64,000 nt of DNA from Marivibrio halodurans (GTDB lineage: Bacteria; Pseudomonadota; Alphaproteobacteria; UBA8366; Aestuariispiraceae), in NCBI RefSeq assembly GCF_017963645.1, contig NZ_JAGMWN010000006.1:1-64000 (forward strand). Reading direction: 5' to 3'. Every line of letters starts with the position of its first letter. The stretch's first letter is position 1. Below are positions 45,511 through 53,429 of the stretch, piece by piece. The translations under genes and the position numbers were made by a program. Below the pieces are notes generated by a model, which was not told the DNA's origin, made no database searches, and was given only the letters and a program-made list of their open reading frames with translations.

Positions 45511-46986
45511 TCACTCGGCGGCCGCGGGGGCCTTCTGGCTGGGGCTCATCTCGGGCGCGGCGACCTTCTCCAGACCCGTCAGGTACTTGTGGATCGCATC
45601 CGCGCAATCCCGCCCGTCGCGGATCGCCCAGACGACGAGGCTGGCGCCGCGCACGATGTCGCCGGCGGCGAAGACACCCTCCACCCGGGTCATCTTGCTG
45701 CCGTGGTCGATCTTGACCGTGCCCCAGCGGGTGACCGGCAGGTCCTCCTGCTCCCACAGGGTCGGCAGATCCTCGGGATCGAAGCCGAGCGCCATGATCA
45801 CCATGTCGGCGTCGAGCAATTCGCTCTCCCCCTCCACCGGCTTGGGCGCGCGGCGGCCGGTCGCGTCGGCCGGACCGAGGCGCATCTTCTGCACCTTGAC
45901 GCCGGTCACGACATCGTCGCCGTGAAACGCCTCCGGCTGGGAAAGCCAGCGGAACTCGACCCCTTCCTCCTCGGCGTTCTGCACCTCGCGCTGGGAACCC
46001 GGCATGTTCGCCCGGTCCCGGCGATAGAGGCAGGAAACCGACTTGGCGCCCTGCCGCACCGCCGTGCGCACGCAATCCATCGCGGTGTCGCCGCCGCCGA
46101 TGACGACGACGCGCTTGCCCTCGGCGTCGAGGGTGCCGTCCTCGAAATCCGGCACCGTGTCGCCGAGACCCTTGCGGTTGGACGCCGTGAGGAAGCGCAT
46201 CGCCGGGAAGATGTTCCCAAGCCCGATGCCCGGCGCCTGCATGTCACGCGCCTTGTAGACCCCGGTCGCGATCAGCACGGCGTCATGCCGGGCGCGCAGA
46301 TCGGCGAAAGACATGTCGCGGCCGATCTCCACGCCCAGTTCGAACGTCACCTTGCTGTCCTTCAGCCATTGGGCGCGGCGCAGCATGATCTGCTTATCGA
46401 GCTTGAAGTTGGGAATGCCGTAGATCATCAGCCCGCCGACCCGGTCGTACCGGTCATAGACGGTCACCTGATATCCACGGCGGCGCAGCCGCTCCGCCGC
46501 CGCCAGCCCGCCGGGGCCGGCGCCGATGATACCGACACTTTCCGCGCGCTCGCGCGGCGGGACGACGGGCTGGACCCAGCCCTCCTCCCAGGCGGTGTCG
46601 GTGATGTAGGTTTCGACCGCGCCGATCGTGACCGTGCCGTGGCCCGACTGCTCTATGACGCAATTCCCCTCGCACAGACGGTCCTGCGGGCAGATGCGCC
46701 CGCAGACCTCGGGGAAGGTATTGGTGGCGCTGGAGACCTCATAGGCCTCCCGCAGCCGGCCCTCCGCCGTCAGCATCAGCCAATCGGGGATATTGTTATG
46801 CAAGGGGCAGTGAACCTGACAGAAAGGAACGCCGCACTGACTGCAACGCGCGGCCTGCTCCTCCGCCTTGGCCTCGGCCCAGCCGGCATAGATCTCGGCG
46901 AAATCATGCCGGCGGATGGCGACCTCCCGCTTCTCCGGGGTTTGTCGCGCCACCGACACGAAACGCAGCATGCTCTTCGAGGTCAT
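45511..46986 (-). CDS. gltD: Glutamate synthase, small subunit
   Basis: A 491-residue flavoprotein that passes electrons from NADPH to GltB. The N-terminal 4Fe-4S cysteines are in CSQCGVPFCQVHCPLHN and CGRICPQDRLCEGNC. FAD binding is marked by IIGAGPGGLAAAERL and NADPH binding by VVVIGGGDTAMDCVRT. It ends with VFAAGDIVRGASLVVWAIRD. I chose the ATG at 46986 (MTSKSMLRF) because GAGGAAGCGGACAGGG precedes it; an in-frame ATG at 47028 would add 14 residues. It is followed at once by gltB. Confidence 0.96.
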   Translation of the reverse strand: MTSKSMLRFVSVARQTPEKREVAIRRHDFAEIYAGWAEAKAEEQAARCSQCGVPFCQVHCPLHNNIPDWLMLTAEGRLREAYEVSSATNTFPEVCGRICPQDRLCEGNCVIEQSGHGTVTIGAVETYITDTAWEEGWVQPVVPPRERAESVGIIGAGPGGLAAAERLRRRGYQVTVYDRYDRVGGLMIYGIPNFKLDKQIMLRRAQWLKDSKVTFELGVEIGRDMSFADLRARHDAVLIATGVYKARDMQAPGIGLGNIFPAMRFLTASNRKGLGDTVPDFEDGTLDAEGKRVVVIGGGDTAMDCVRTAVRQGAKSVSCLYRRDRANMPGSQREVQNAEEEGVEFRWLSQPEAFHGDDVVTGVKVQKMRLGPADATGRRAPKPVEGESELLDADMVIMALGFDPEDLPTLWEQEDLPVTRWGTVKIDHGSKMTRVEGVFAAGDIVRGASLVVWAIRDGRDCADAIHKYLTGLEKVAAPEMSPSQKAPAAAE

Positions 46987-47313
46987 CGCCCTGTCCGCTT
47001 CCTCGTCACGTTCAACATGGGTTACCATTCAACAGGGTCCGGGCGCCCGGATGCCGGGCCGCGCCACCGCGCTGACATTCCGCAGTCTATATAGGGCGAT
47101 CGCCCGGGAATCCAGCGAAAATCCGAATATAGGTCAATATTGCTTACTTGTTTTGCACCGCAGCATGATCCCTCAACGTCATCGTTTCGGGTTACGAAAC
47201 TATAGAGCTTTATAGTAATCCCGTTTTGGTACTATTTTTTCCAGCGCGAACCGGATGCATCGCGCCGCGCGCCATGCTATTTCAATGGCGGAGTCATCTA
47301 GTGGGGGGAGTCC
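46987..47313. other. 327-base divergent intergenic stretch between gltD and uppP
   Basis: An AT-richer control region, notably 47120-47240. It contains an 18-base near-palindrome at 47199-47216. Both the gltDB transcript and uppP should start here. No gene is seen. Confidence 0.5.
47199..47216. promoter_or_regulatory. Near-perfect palindrome between gltD and uppP
   Basis: ACTATAGAGCTTTATAGT matches its own reverse complement at all positions except one pair. It stands about 100 bases before uppP and 210 before gltD and looks like a dimeric regulator site. The regulator is unknown. Confidence 0.45.
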
Positions 47314-48126
47314 GTGGCGCTACACCACATTTTGGTGCTGGCACTCATCCAGGGCCTGACTGAGTTTCTGCCGATCTCCTCTTCCGGCCATCTGGTGGTG
47401 ACCGGCAAGGTTCTCGGCTGGTCGGATCAGGGGCTCGCGATCGATGTGGCGGTGCATCTCGGCAGCCTGCTGGCGGTGCTGCTCTATTTCTGGCGCGACA
47501 TCTGGCAGCTTCTGGCCGGCGTCGGGCGGCTCGCGACCGGACGCGGCGGAGAGCCCGCGCGTCTCGTCGTCAACCTTGTCGTGGCCAGCCTGCCGGTTCT
47601 GATCGTGGGCTATTTCGCCAAGCCCTATGTCGAGTCCGTCTTCCGCAATGTGGAGGTGATCGCCTGGGCGACGATCGGCTTCGGCCTGCTGCTCTGGATC
47701 GCCGATTGGATCGGCATGACGATCCGCCGGATCGAGCATATCGGCATCGCCTCGGCGCTGGCCATCGGCCTCATGCAGATCTTCGCCTTGATCCCGGGGG
47801 CGAGCCGGTCGGGCGTCACCATGACCGCCGGCCGCGTCATGGGGATGGAGCGCTCGGAGGCCGCGCGTTTCTCGATGCTGCTCTCGATCCCGACCATCCT
47901 GGCCGCCGGCGGGCTCGCCGGCTGGGACGTCTATCGGGCGGGCGACCTGCGTCTCGGCCTGGACATGGCCATCGCGGCGGGGTTGAGCTTCGTTTCCGCC
48001 TTCGTCGCCATCTCGGCGATGATGGCTTGGTTCCGCCGATCGGGCTTCGGTCCCTTCGTCATCTACCGCCTCGTGCTGGGCGGCGCCTTGCTCTGGTGGG
48101 TTTATAGCGGGGCGGTCCCGATCTAA
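47314..48126 (+). CDS. uppP: Undecaprenyl-diphosphate phosphatase
   Basis: Regenerates the lipid carrier for peptidoglycan by removing a phosphate from undecaprenyl diphosphate at the outer face of the inner membrane. The 270-residue protein has the catalytic motif QGLTEFLPISSSGH at residues 13-26 and the second motif LIPGASRSGVTMTAGR near residue 155, with about eight hydrophobic helices. The start is a GTG at 47314 preceded by GGGGGGAG. It is also called bacA, since overproduction gives bacitracin resistance. Confidence 0.96.
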   Translation: MALHHILVLALIQGLTEFLPISSSGHLVVTGKVLGWSDQGLAIDVAVHLGSLLAVLLYFWRDIWQLLAGVGRLATGRGGEPARLVVNLVVASLPVLIVGYFAKPYVESVFRNVEVIAWATIGFGLLLWIADWIGMTIRRIEHIGIASALAIGLMQIFALIPGASRSGVTMTAGRVMGMERSEAARFSMLLSIPTILAAGGLAGWDVYRAGDLRLGLDMAIAAGLSFVSAFVAISAMMAWFRRSGFGPFVIYRLVLGGALLWWVYSGAVPI

Positions 48127-48250
48127 TACCAAATCTTGTCGATCATGCCCCATGCGGACGCCCGTTCAGGGGGGAGCCGGAACGGGAGATGCCGGACGAG
48201 TGGCCCGGGCGGATTGGACGGGACGGATTAGCCTCGGCGGATCGGGTGGC

Positions 48251-49201
48251 TCAAACCGGGCGCATTCGCTTGAAGCGCCCGCCCTTGCGATAGACGTCGA
48301 GATAGCTCGGCAGGATCAGCTCGGGCGCCGTCGGCGCGATCCCCAAATCCCGCAGGCCCGGATGACGACCGGTGCAGATATTGTCCGCGCGCAGCAACTC
48401 GACCTGATCGCGCGTCAGCGGCGGCACCGGCAGCAGCTCCAGGAGCGCCGCCTGAAGACGCGCCAACTCGAACGGCAAGGGCACGAGCCCGACATGGCGG
48501 TCCGTCTCCGCCATGATCAGTTCCAGCAATTCCTGGAAGCTGTAGATATTGGGGCCGCCCAGCTCATAGGTTTCTCCGGCCATGGCGCGCTCCAGCGTCG
48601 CCATGCGCAAGGCATCGGCCACATCGCCGACATAGACCGGCTGGAATTTCTGCTGACCGCCACCGATCAGGGGCATGATCGGCGAAAACCGCATCAACTG
48701 AGCGAAGCGGTTGAAGAAATTGTCCTCCGGCCCGAAAACCACGCTCGGCCGCAGCACGACGGCGTCGGGCACGACCTCGCGCACCGCCGCCTCGCCGCGC
48801 GCCTTGGATTGGGCGTAGCGCGCCGGGCTCTCCGTCGAGGCGCCGAGCGCCGACATCTGCACGAAACGCCCGGCGCCGCCGGCCTTCGCGGCCTCGGCGA
48901 TGCGGCGGGCGGCCTGGACATGCATGGCCTCGAAACCACGCCCGCCCTTCTCATGCAGGATGCCGACGAGGTTGATCACCGCGTCCGCGCCCTCGCAGGC
49001 GGCCTTCACCTGACGCTCGCTGGCGACATTGGCCTGGATCGGCGTGATCTGCCCGACATCGCCGCATGGCTTCAGCGGCAGGGCGCCGTGCGGATCGCGC
49101 ACCGCGACGCGGATCTGACAGCCGAGCCGCGCGAGCTCGCGCACGATCTGACGGCCGATGAAGCCGGACCCGCCGAAGATGGTGACCAGTTGAACCGTCA
49201 T
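48251..49201 (-). CDS. Complex I NDUFA9 subunit family protein
   Basis: A 316-residue atypical short-chain dehydrogenase. The dinucleotide loop is TIFGGSGFIGRQIVRELA at the N-terminus, and the body follows the NDUFA9 pattern: INLVGILHEKGGRGFEAMHV, VVLRPSVVFGPEDNFFNRFA and YELGGPNIYSFQELL. In mitochondria this protein stabilises complex I; alphaproteobacteria carry close relatives whose role is less clear. The ATG at 49201 is the first that keeps the nucleotide loop near the start. The gene ends 124 bases from uppP. Confidence 0.93.
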   Translation of the reverse strand: MTVQLVTIFGGSGFIGRQIVRELARLGCQIRVAVRDPHGALPLKPCGDVGQITPIQANVASERQVKAACEGADAVINLVGILHEKGGRGFEAMHVQAARRIAEAAKAGGAGRFVQMSALGASTESPARYAQSKARGEAAVREVVPDAVVLRPSVVFGPEDNFFNRFAQLMRFSPIMPLIGGGQQKFQPVYVGDVADALRMATLERAMAGETYELGGPNIYSFQELLELIMAETDRHVGLVPLPFELARLQAALLELLPVPPLTRDQVELLRADNICTGRHPGLRDLGIAPTAPELILPSYLDVYRKGGRFKRMRPV

Positions 49202-49358
49202 TTGTCTGCCTTTTCCCGTCCTCTTCCCCCAGCCGCTCTCCGCAGCCGCGCCGCCCCCGGCGGCCTGTCCGGACGCCCCCGATATAGCCGATCGGCGAGC
49301 CGAGGCCAACCGCCGCCGCATGAAAACCGGCCCCCCGTCCGAAGATCGATGAAGATGG

Positions 49359-49387
49359 TTGACAAGCCCCGGCGCAAACGGCAAAAC
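49359..49387 (+). promoter_or_regulatory. Probable promoter of tRNA-Leu
   Basis: TTGACA at 49359-49364 is a perfect -35 box. After a 17-base spacer, CAAAAC (49382-49387) is a weak -10. The tRNA begins 24 bases later. Confidence 0.45.
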
Positions 49388-49410
49388 CCGCGCCACTCGC
49401 CCGCACCCAT

Positions 49411-49497
49411 GCCCAGGTGGCGGAACTGGTAGACGCGCAGGTTTCAGGTACCTGTGGCCTAACGGCCGTGGAAGTTCGAGTCTTCTCCTGGGCACCA
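49411..49497 (+). tRNA. tRNA-Leu (anticodon CAG)
   Basis: An 87-base tRNA with encoded CCA. The acceptor stem GCCCAGG pairs with CCTGGGC, followed by A and CCA. The anticodon stem CAGGT/ACCTG (49438-49442 and 49450-49454) encloses the loop TTCAGGT, giving anticodon CAG at 49445-49447. A long variable arm (GTGGCCTAACGGCCGT) marks it as class II, and the T-arm GTTCGAGTC is present. Confidence 0.97.
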
Positions 49498-49690
49498 TTC
49501 ACCATCGGCCGGCCGCGCCCCGACGATCGCCCAGCGATCCCCCGGGGCGCGCCGGCCGATCGTGTTTTTACGCACCGCACCAACAGCCTTCGGCCGCCCC
49601 ATTGCCCTTCCGGGCAAAAACAGGCTTGAATAGCGCGGGCCGGACGGGGAAAACCATCCGGACGTGGATCATTGGGGGAAGGCGAGCGGT

Positions 49691-50305
49691 TTGAGCATTC
49701 ACCTGCATCATGGCGATCTGCCGGCCGATGTCGATTTCGGCGACAGCGTCGCGATCGACACCGAGACCCAGGGGTTGAACCCGCTGCGCGACCGGCTCTG
49801 CCTCGTGCAGTTGAGCGCCGGCGACGGGGTCTGCCATCTGGTCAAGTTCGCGCCCGGCGACTATGCCGCGCCGAACCTGAAGCGTCTGCTGACCCGGCCG
49901 GACGTCCTCAAGATCTTCCATTTCGCGCGCTTCGACGTAGCCGTCATCCGGCACTGGCTGGGGGTCGATCTGTCGCCGGTCTATTGCACCAAGATCGCCT
50001 CCAAGCTGGTCCGTACCTATACCGACCGGCACGGGCTGGCGGCGCTGGTGAAGGAACTGTGCGACATCGATCTTTCCAAGGCGCAACAGTCGAGCGACTG
50101 GGCGGCGCCGGAACTCTCGGCCGCGCAACTCGACTATGCCGCCGCCGACGTGCTCTATCTTCACCGCCTGAAGGCCAAGCTCGACGCCATGCTGGCGCGG
50201 GAGGGCCGGACGCATCTGGCCGAAGCCTGCTTCTCTTTCCTTCCCACCCGCGCCGCGCTCGACCTCGCCGGTTGGGAGGAGACCGACATCTTCGCGCATT
50301 CCTAA
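49691..50305 (+). CDS. rnd: Ribonuclease D-like 3'-5' exonuclease
   Basis: A 204-residue DEDDy exonuclease without the HRDC domains of full-length RNase D. D23 and E25 are in VAIDTETQGLNPL, the third acidic residue is in FHFARFDVAVI, and the final Tyr and Asp are in LDYAAADVLYL. It probably trims stable RNA precursors; a tRNA gene lies just upstream. I chose the TTG at 49691 (MSIHLHHGDLP), with GGGGGAAGG about 10 bases upstream; the GTG at 49664 would add nine residues. Confidence 0.9.
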   Translation: MSIHLHHGDLPADVDFGDSVAIDTETQGLNPLRDRLCLVQLSAGDGVCHLVKFAPGDYAAPNLKRLLTRPDVLKIFHFARFDVAVIRHWLGVDLSPVYCTKIASKLVRTYTDRHGLAALVKELCDIDLSKAQQSSDWAAPELSAAQLDYAAADVLYLHRLKAKLDAMLAREGRTHLAEACFSFLPTRAALDLAGWEETDIFAHS

Positions 50306-50484
50306 TAGATGGGCCTGAAGGGGTGGCCTGAGGGGCGGGCCAAACGGATGGAGCTGGGACGACCCCGACCGCTGGACGGCCGAACATCCTGGATTCATTG
50401 ACTTACAGGGGCCCGCCCACCATAGTTTCCAAGGTCGGGAAGCGGCTCGGCGGCCGGCCCGGCCTCGATCGGACGGAACGATCC

Positions 50485-51585
50485 ATGAGCAAGACGATCA
50501 CCAGCGGGGACGCGGCCGCGCGCCGCGTCGACCTCGACGAGCGGGACGCGCGGGACGACGCCTCCCCGGACCACCATGACCGGGCAGGCCAGGCGGACCG
50601 CGACCTCGCCGCCGGCCAGCGCGTTTTGCGGTTGGAGAGCGCGGCGCTGGCCGCCTGCGCGGAAGCGCTGGACGCGCGCTTCGCCACTGCCGTGCGGCTG
50701 CTGGGCGGCACCGACCCGCGGCGGCGCGACGGACGGCGCAGCGGGCGCGTCGTCGTCACCGGCATGGGCAAGAGCGGCCATGTCGGGCGTAAGATCGCCG
50801 CCACCTTCGCCTCCACCGGCACGCCCTCGCAATTCGTCCACCCGGCCGAGGCAAGCCACGGCGATCTGGGCATGATCACCGAGGACGACGCGATCCTGGC
50901 GCTCAGCAATTCGGGCGAGACGCCGGAGCTTTCCGACGTTCTGTCCTATGCCAAGCGCTACGACATCCCGGTGGTGGCGATCACCGCGCGGTCGAATTCG
51001 ACGCTGGCGCGGGTTGCCCAGGTGACCCTGACATTGCCGGACCAGCCGGAGGCCGCCAGCATGGGCCTCGCCCCCACCACCTCGACGACGATGGCCATGG
51101 CGCTCGGCGACGCGCTGGCGGTCGCGCTGTTGGAGCGCAAGGGGTTCACGGCAAGCGATTTCCGGCTGTTCCACCCGGGCGGCAAGCTCGGCCGGCAACT
51201 CGCCCGCGTCGACGACATGATGCATCGCGGCGCGGAGATCCCACTGACCGGCCCCGACGCCAGCATGCAGGACGTGCTGCTGGTCATGACCTCGAAAAGC
51301 TTCGGATGCGTCGGCATCACCGATCCGGCGACCGGCGCCCTGGTCGGCGTCATCACGGACGGTGATCTGCGCCGTCACATGGCGCCCGATCTGATGGAAA
51401 AGCACGCGGCCGAGATCATGACCCGCGCGCCCGCGACCATCACCCCCGACCGGGTCGCCGGCGAGGCGCTGTCCTTCATGAACACGCGGACGGTACCGAT
51501 CACCGCGCTTTTCGTGGTGGACGAGGCATGCCGGCCGATCGGAATCGTGCATATTCATGATTTCCTGCGCTCGGGCGTGGCCTGA
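50485..51585 (+). CDS. kdsD: Arabinose-5-phosphate isomerase
   Basis: Converts ribulose 5-phosphate to arabinose 5-phosphate, the first step to the KDO sugar of LPS. The 366-residue protein has a SIS domain (about residues 65-205; VVVTGMGKSGHVGRKIA, SNSGETPEL, HPGGKLGR) and two CBS domains (about 235-365, ending IGIVHIHDFLRSGVA). The first 45 residues are an Asp/Arg-rich extension. It lies directly upstream of lptC, matching the KDO/LPS-export gene order of other proteobacteria. Confidence 0.94.
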   Translation: MSKTITSGDAAARRVDLDERDARDDASPDHHDRAGQADRDLAAGQRVLRLESAALAACAEALDARFATAVRLLGGTDPRRRDGRRSGRVVVTGMGKSGHVGRKIAATFASTGTPSQFVHPAEASHGDLGMITEDDAILALSNSGETPELSDVLSYAKRYDIPVVAITARSNSTLARVAQVTLTLPDQPEAASMGLAPTTSTTMAMALGDALAVALLERKGFTASDFRLFHPGGKLGRQLARVDDMMHRGAEIPLTGPDASMQDVLLVMTSKSFGCVGITDPATGALVGVITDGDLRRHMAPDLMEKHAAEIMTRAPATITPDRVAGEALSFMNTRTVPITALFVVDEACRPIGIVHIHDFLRSGVA

Positions 51586-51725
51586 GCGTGCCACCACGCC
51601 CCGCCCGTCGGCGGAATTTGGGCCTGGGCAAGCCGTGCATGCGGCCTTATCTGTGCCACGAAGGCACGGTCTAAGGGGGCGATCCCCGGCCCGCCGGCTA
51701 TCCGGGCCCGTCCAAGAGGAGCCGC

Positions 51726-52415
51726 ATGAACCCGCCCCGCGACAATGACGGCCAGAGCCCGCAAGCACCGCATGCGCGCGGCGCCCGGATTCCGCTGGGC
51801 CAGCGCGTCGTGCGCTTCAACCGCTTCTATGGCCGTTTCGTGGGCGGCCTCAAGGTCTTGCTGCCGACCCTGGCGGTGGCGCTGGTGTTGCTGGCCATCG
51901 CCTGGCCGATGATCTCGGAACAGGACGGCCGCTTCGTCGAGGTGCTGACCGGCGCCGACCGCCGCGCGGCGGAGAACCTGGCGGTGAAGAACCCACGCTA
52001 CGCCGGGATCGAGGATAACGGGCAACCCTTTACGATCACGGCCGAATCGATGCAGCAGGAAAGCATCGATTCCGACTTCGTGGACCTTGTCCGGCCGAAG
52101 GCCGACATTCTGCTTTCCAACGGGAACTGGGTCGCGGTCACGGCGGAGAACGGCCTGCTCAATCGCCCGACGCAGGTGTTGGAGCTTACGGACGACGTGA
52201 ATCTGTTCCACGACCTCGGCTATGAATTCCGAACCAATCAGGCGGTGCTGGATTTGGCGGAAGGAACGGCTTCCGGCAATCTTCCCGTTTCCGGGCAGGG
52301 CCCGTTCGGCTGGCTGGAGGGCGAGGGCTTCCGGGTGCTCGAACGCGGCGACCGGATCGCGCTCACCGGCAAGAGCAAGGTCGTGATCTATCCCGACCAG
52401 GGCGGCGACTCGTGA
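51726..52415 (+). CDS. lptC: LPS export protein LptC
   Basis: A 229-residue bitopic inner-membrane protein that links LptB2FG to the periplasmic bridge. After a polar N-terminus one membrane helix is seen at about residues 40-60 (LKVLLPTLAVALVLLAIAWP), then the beta-jellyroll domain with ITAESMQQESIDSDFVDLVR and VELTDDVNLFHDLGYEF-like strands. Its stop overlaps the GTG of lptA (GTGA). Alphaproteobacterial LptC is weakly conserved, but the position between kdsD and lptA makes the call firm. Confidence 0.9.
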   Translation: MNPPRDNDGQSPQAPHARGARIPLGQRVVRFNRFYGRFVGGLKVLLPTLAVALVLLAIAWPMISEQDGRFVEVLTGADRRAAENLAVKNPRYAGIEDNGQPFTITAESMQQESIDSDFVDLVRPKADILLSNGNWVAVTAENGLLNRPTQVLELTDDVNLFHDLGYEFRTNQAVLDLAEGTASGNLPVSGQGPFGWLEGEGFRVLERGDRIALTGKSKVVIYPDQGGDS

Positions 52416-53281
52416 GGGGGGCCGCGACCCGGCGCCTGTTGCGCGCGCTGCTGATGCCCGCGCTCGCGATGATCCCGGCGCTGGCGTTGGTTCCGGCGCC
52501 GGCGTCGGCGCAAGGCGCCACCACCGGGGGCGCGGGCGGGGGCGCGATCGAGATCACCGCCGACGACGGCATCGAATGGTTCCGCGACGCCAAGCAATAT
52601 CGCGCCCGGGGCAATGCGCGCGCCATCCGGGACAATCTGCAACTCGATGCGGATACGCTGATCGCCTATTATCGCGGCGGCGAGGATGGGGAACGGCAGG
52701 TGATCTTCCGCCTCGACGCGATCGGCAACGTCACCGTCAGCTCCCCCAACGGGATCGCCTATGGCGACAAGGGCGTCTATCACGTCGAGCGGCAGGTGGC
52801 CGTCCTGGTGGGGGACGACCTCCGCATGATTACCGACAACGCGACGATCACGGCGGAGGAGAGCCTGGAATATTGGGAGGCGCGCTCGCTCGCCGTGGCG
52901 CGGGGCGACGCGCTGGTGGTGCGCGAGGATCAGCGTCTCCGGGCCGGTGTTCTTACCGCCTTCATCAAGCAGAAGGCCCAGCAGGCCGCGACCGGCGAAT
53001 CGGATGCGTCGGGGAACGAGGATGCCCTCGGCGGCGGAGAGGTCGAGCGGATCGACGCCACCGGCGGCGTCCATGTCTCCACCAAGGAGGAGATCGTCAC
53101 CGGCAAGGAAGGCGTCTATGACGTCCCGAACGAGCGCATCACGCTGTGCGGCGACGTCAAGATCACGCGCGAGAACAACCAGCTCAACGGCCAATGCGCC
53201 ATCGTCGACATGAAGACCGGGCGCTCGCGCCTGGAAGGGCGGGGCGAAAAGGTGGAAGGGTTGATTCTTCCCACACAATAG
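52412..53281 (+). CDS. lptA: LPS transport protein LptA
   Basis: A 289-residue periplasmic protein of the OstA/LptA family. The signal peptide runs to about residue 33 (ALVPAPASAQ). The jellyroll domain follows (IEITADDGIEWFRDAKQYRA to the C-terminus), with YGDKGVYHVERQVAVLVG and a CGDVKITRENNQLNGQCA strand carrying two cysteines. It is longer than E. coli LptA (185 residues), with an acidic insert near residue 190. The GTG start overlaps the lptC stop. Confidence 0.92.
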   Translation: MRGAATRRLLRALLMPALAMIPALALVPAPASAQGATTGGAGGGAIEITADDGIEWFRDAKQYRARGNARAIRDNLQLDADTLIAYYRGGEDGERQVIFRLDAIGNVTVSSPNGIAYGDKGVYHVERQVAVLVGDDLRMITDNATITAEESLEYWEARSLAVARGDALVVREDQRLRAGVLTAFIKQKAQQAATGESDASGNEDALGGGEVERIDATGGVHVSTKEEIVTGKEGVYDVPNERITLCGDVKITRENNQLNGQCAIVDMKTGRSRLEGRGEKVEGLILPTQ

Positions 53282-53298
53282 CGCACGAAGCTGTTAGA

Positions 53299-53310
53299 CT
53301 CGTTAACGAG
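53299..53310. promoter_or_regulatory. Perfect 12-base palindrome between lptA and lptB
   Basis: CTCGTTAACGAG lies 18 bases after the lptA stop and about 120 before lptB. It may be a regulator site or part of a promoter; nothing more can be said. Confidence 0.35.
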
Positions 53311-53429
53311 GCAGGGTTCTTGCATCGGCATCGACGCCCGAATCGGCGGCGGCGCCGTGGCACCGGATACCCGGCCCGGAATCAATCGGTGGGTGGGCCG
53401 ACGGCCCCGGTGGAACCAGTTCGAGGGCA

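Noticed and set aside
41606-45925. A 1439-codon open frame on the plus strand
   Set aside because: It runs antisense to gltB, whose catalytic motifs are unmistakable. The composition is that of a complementary-strand shadow.
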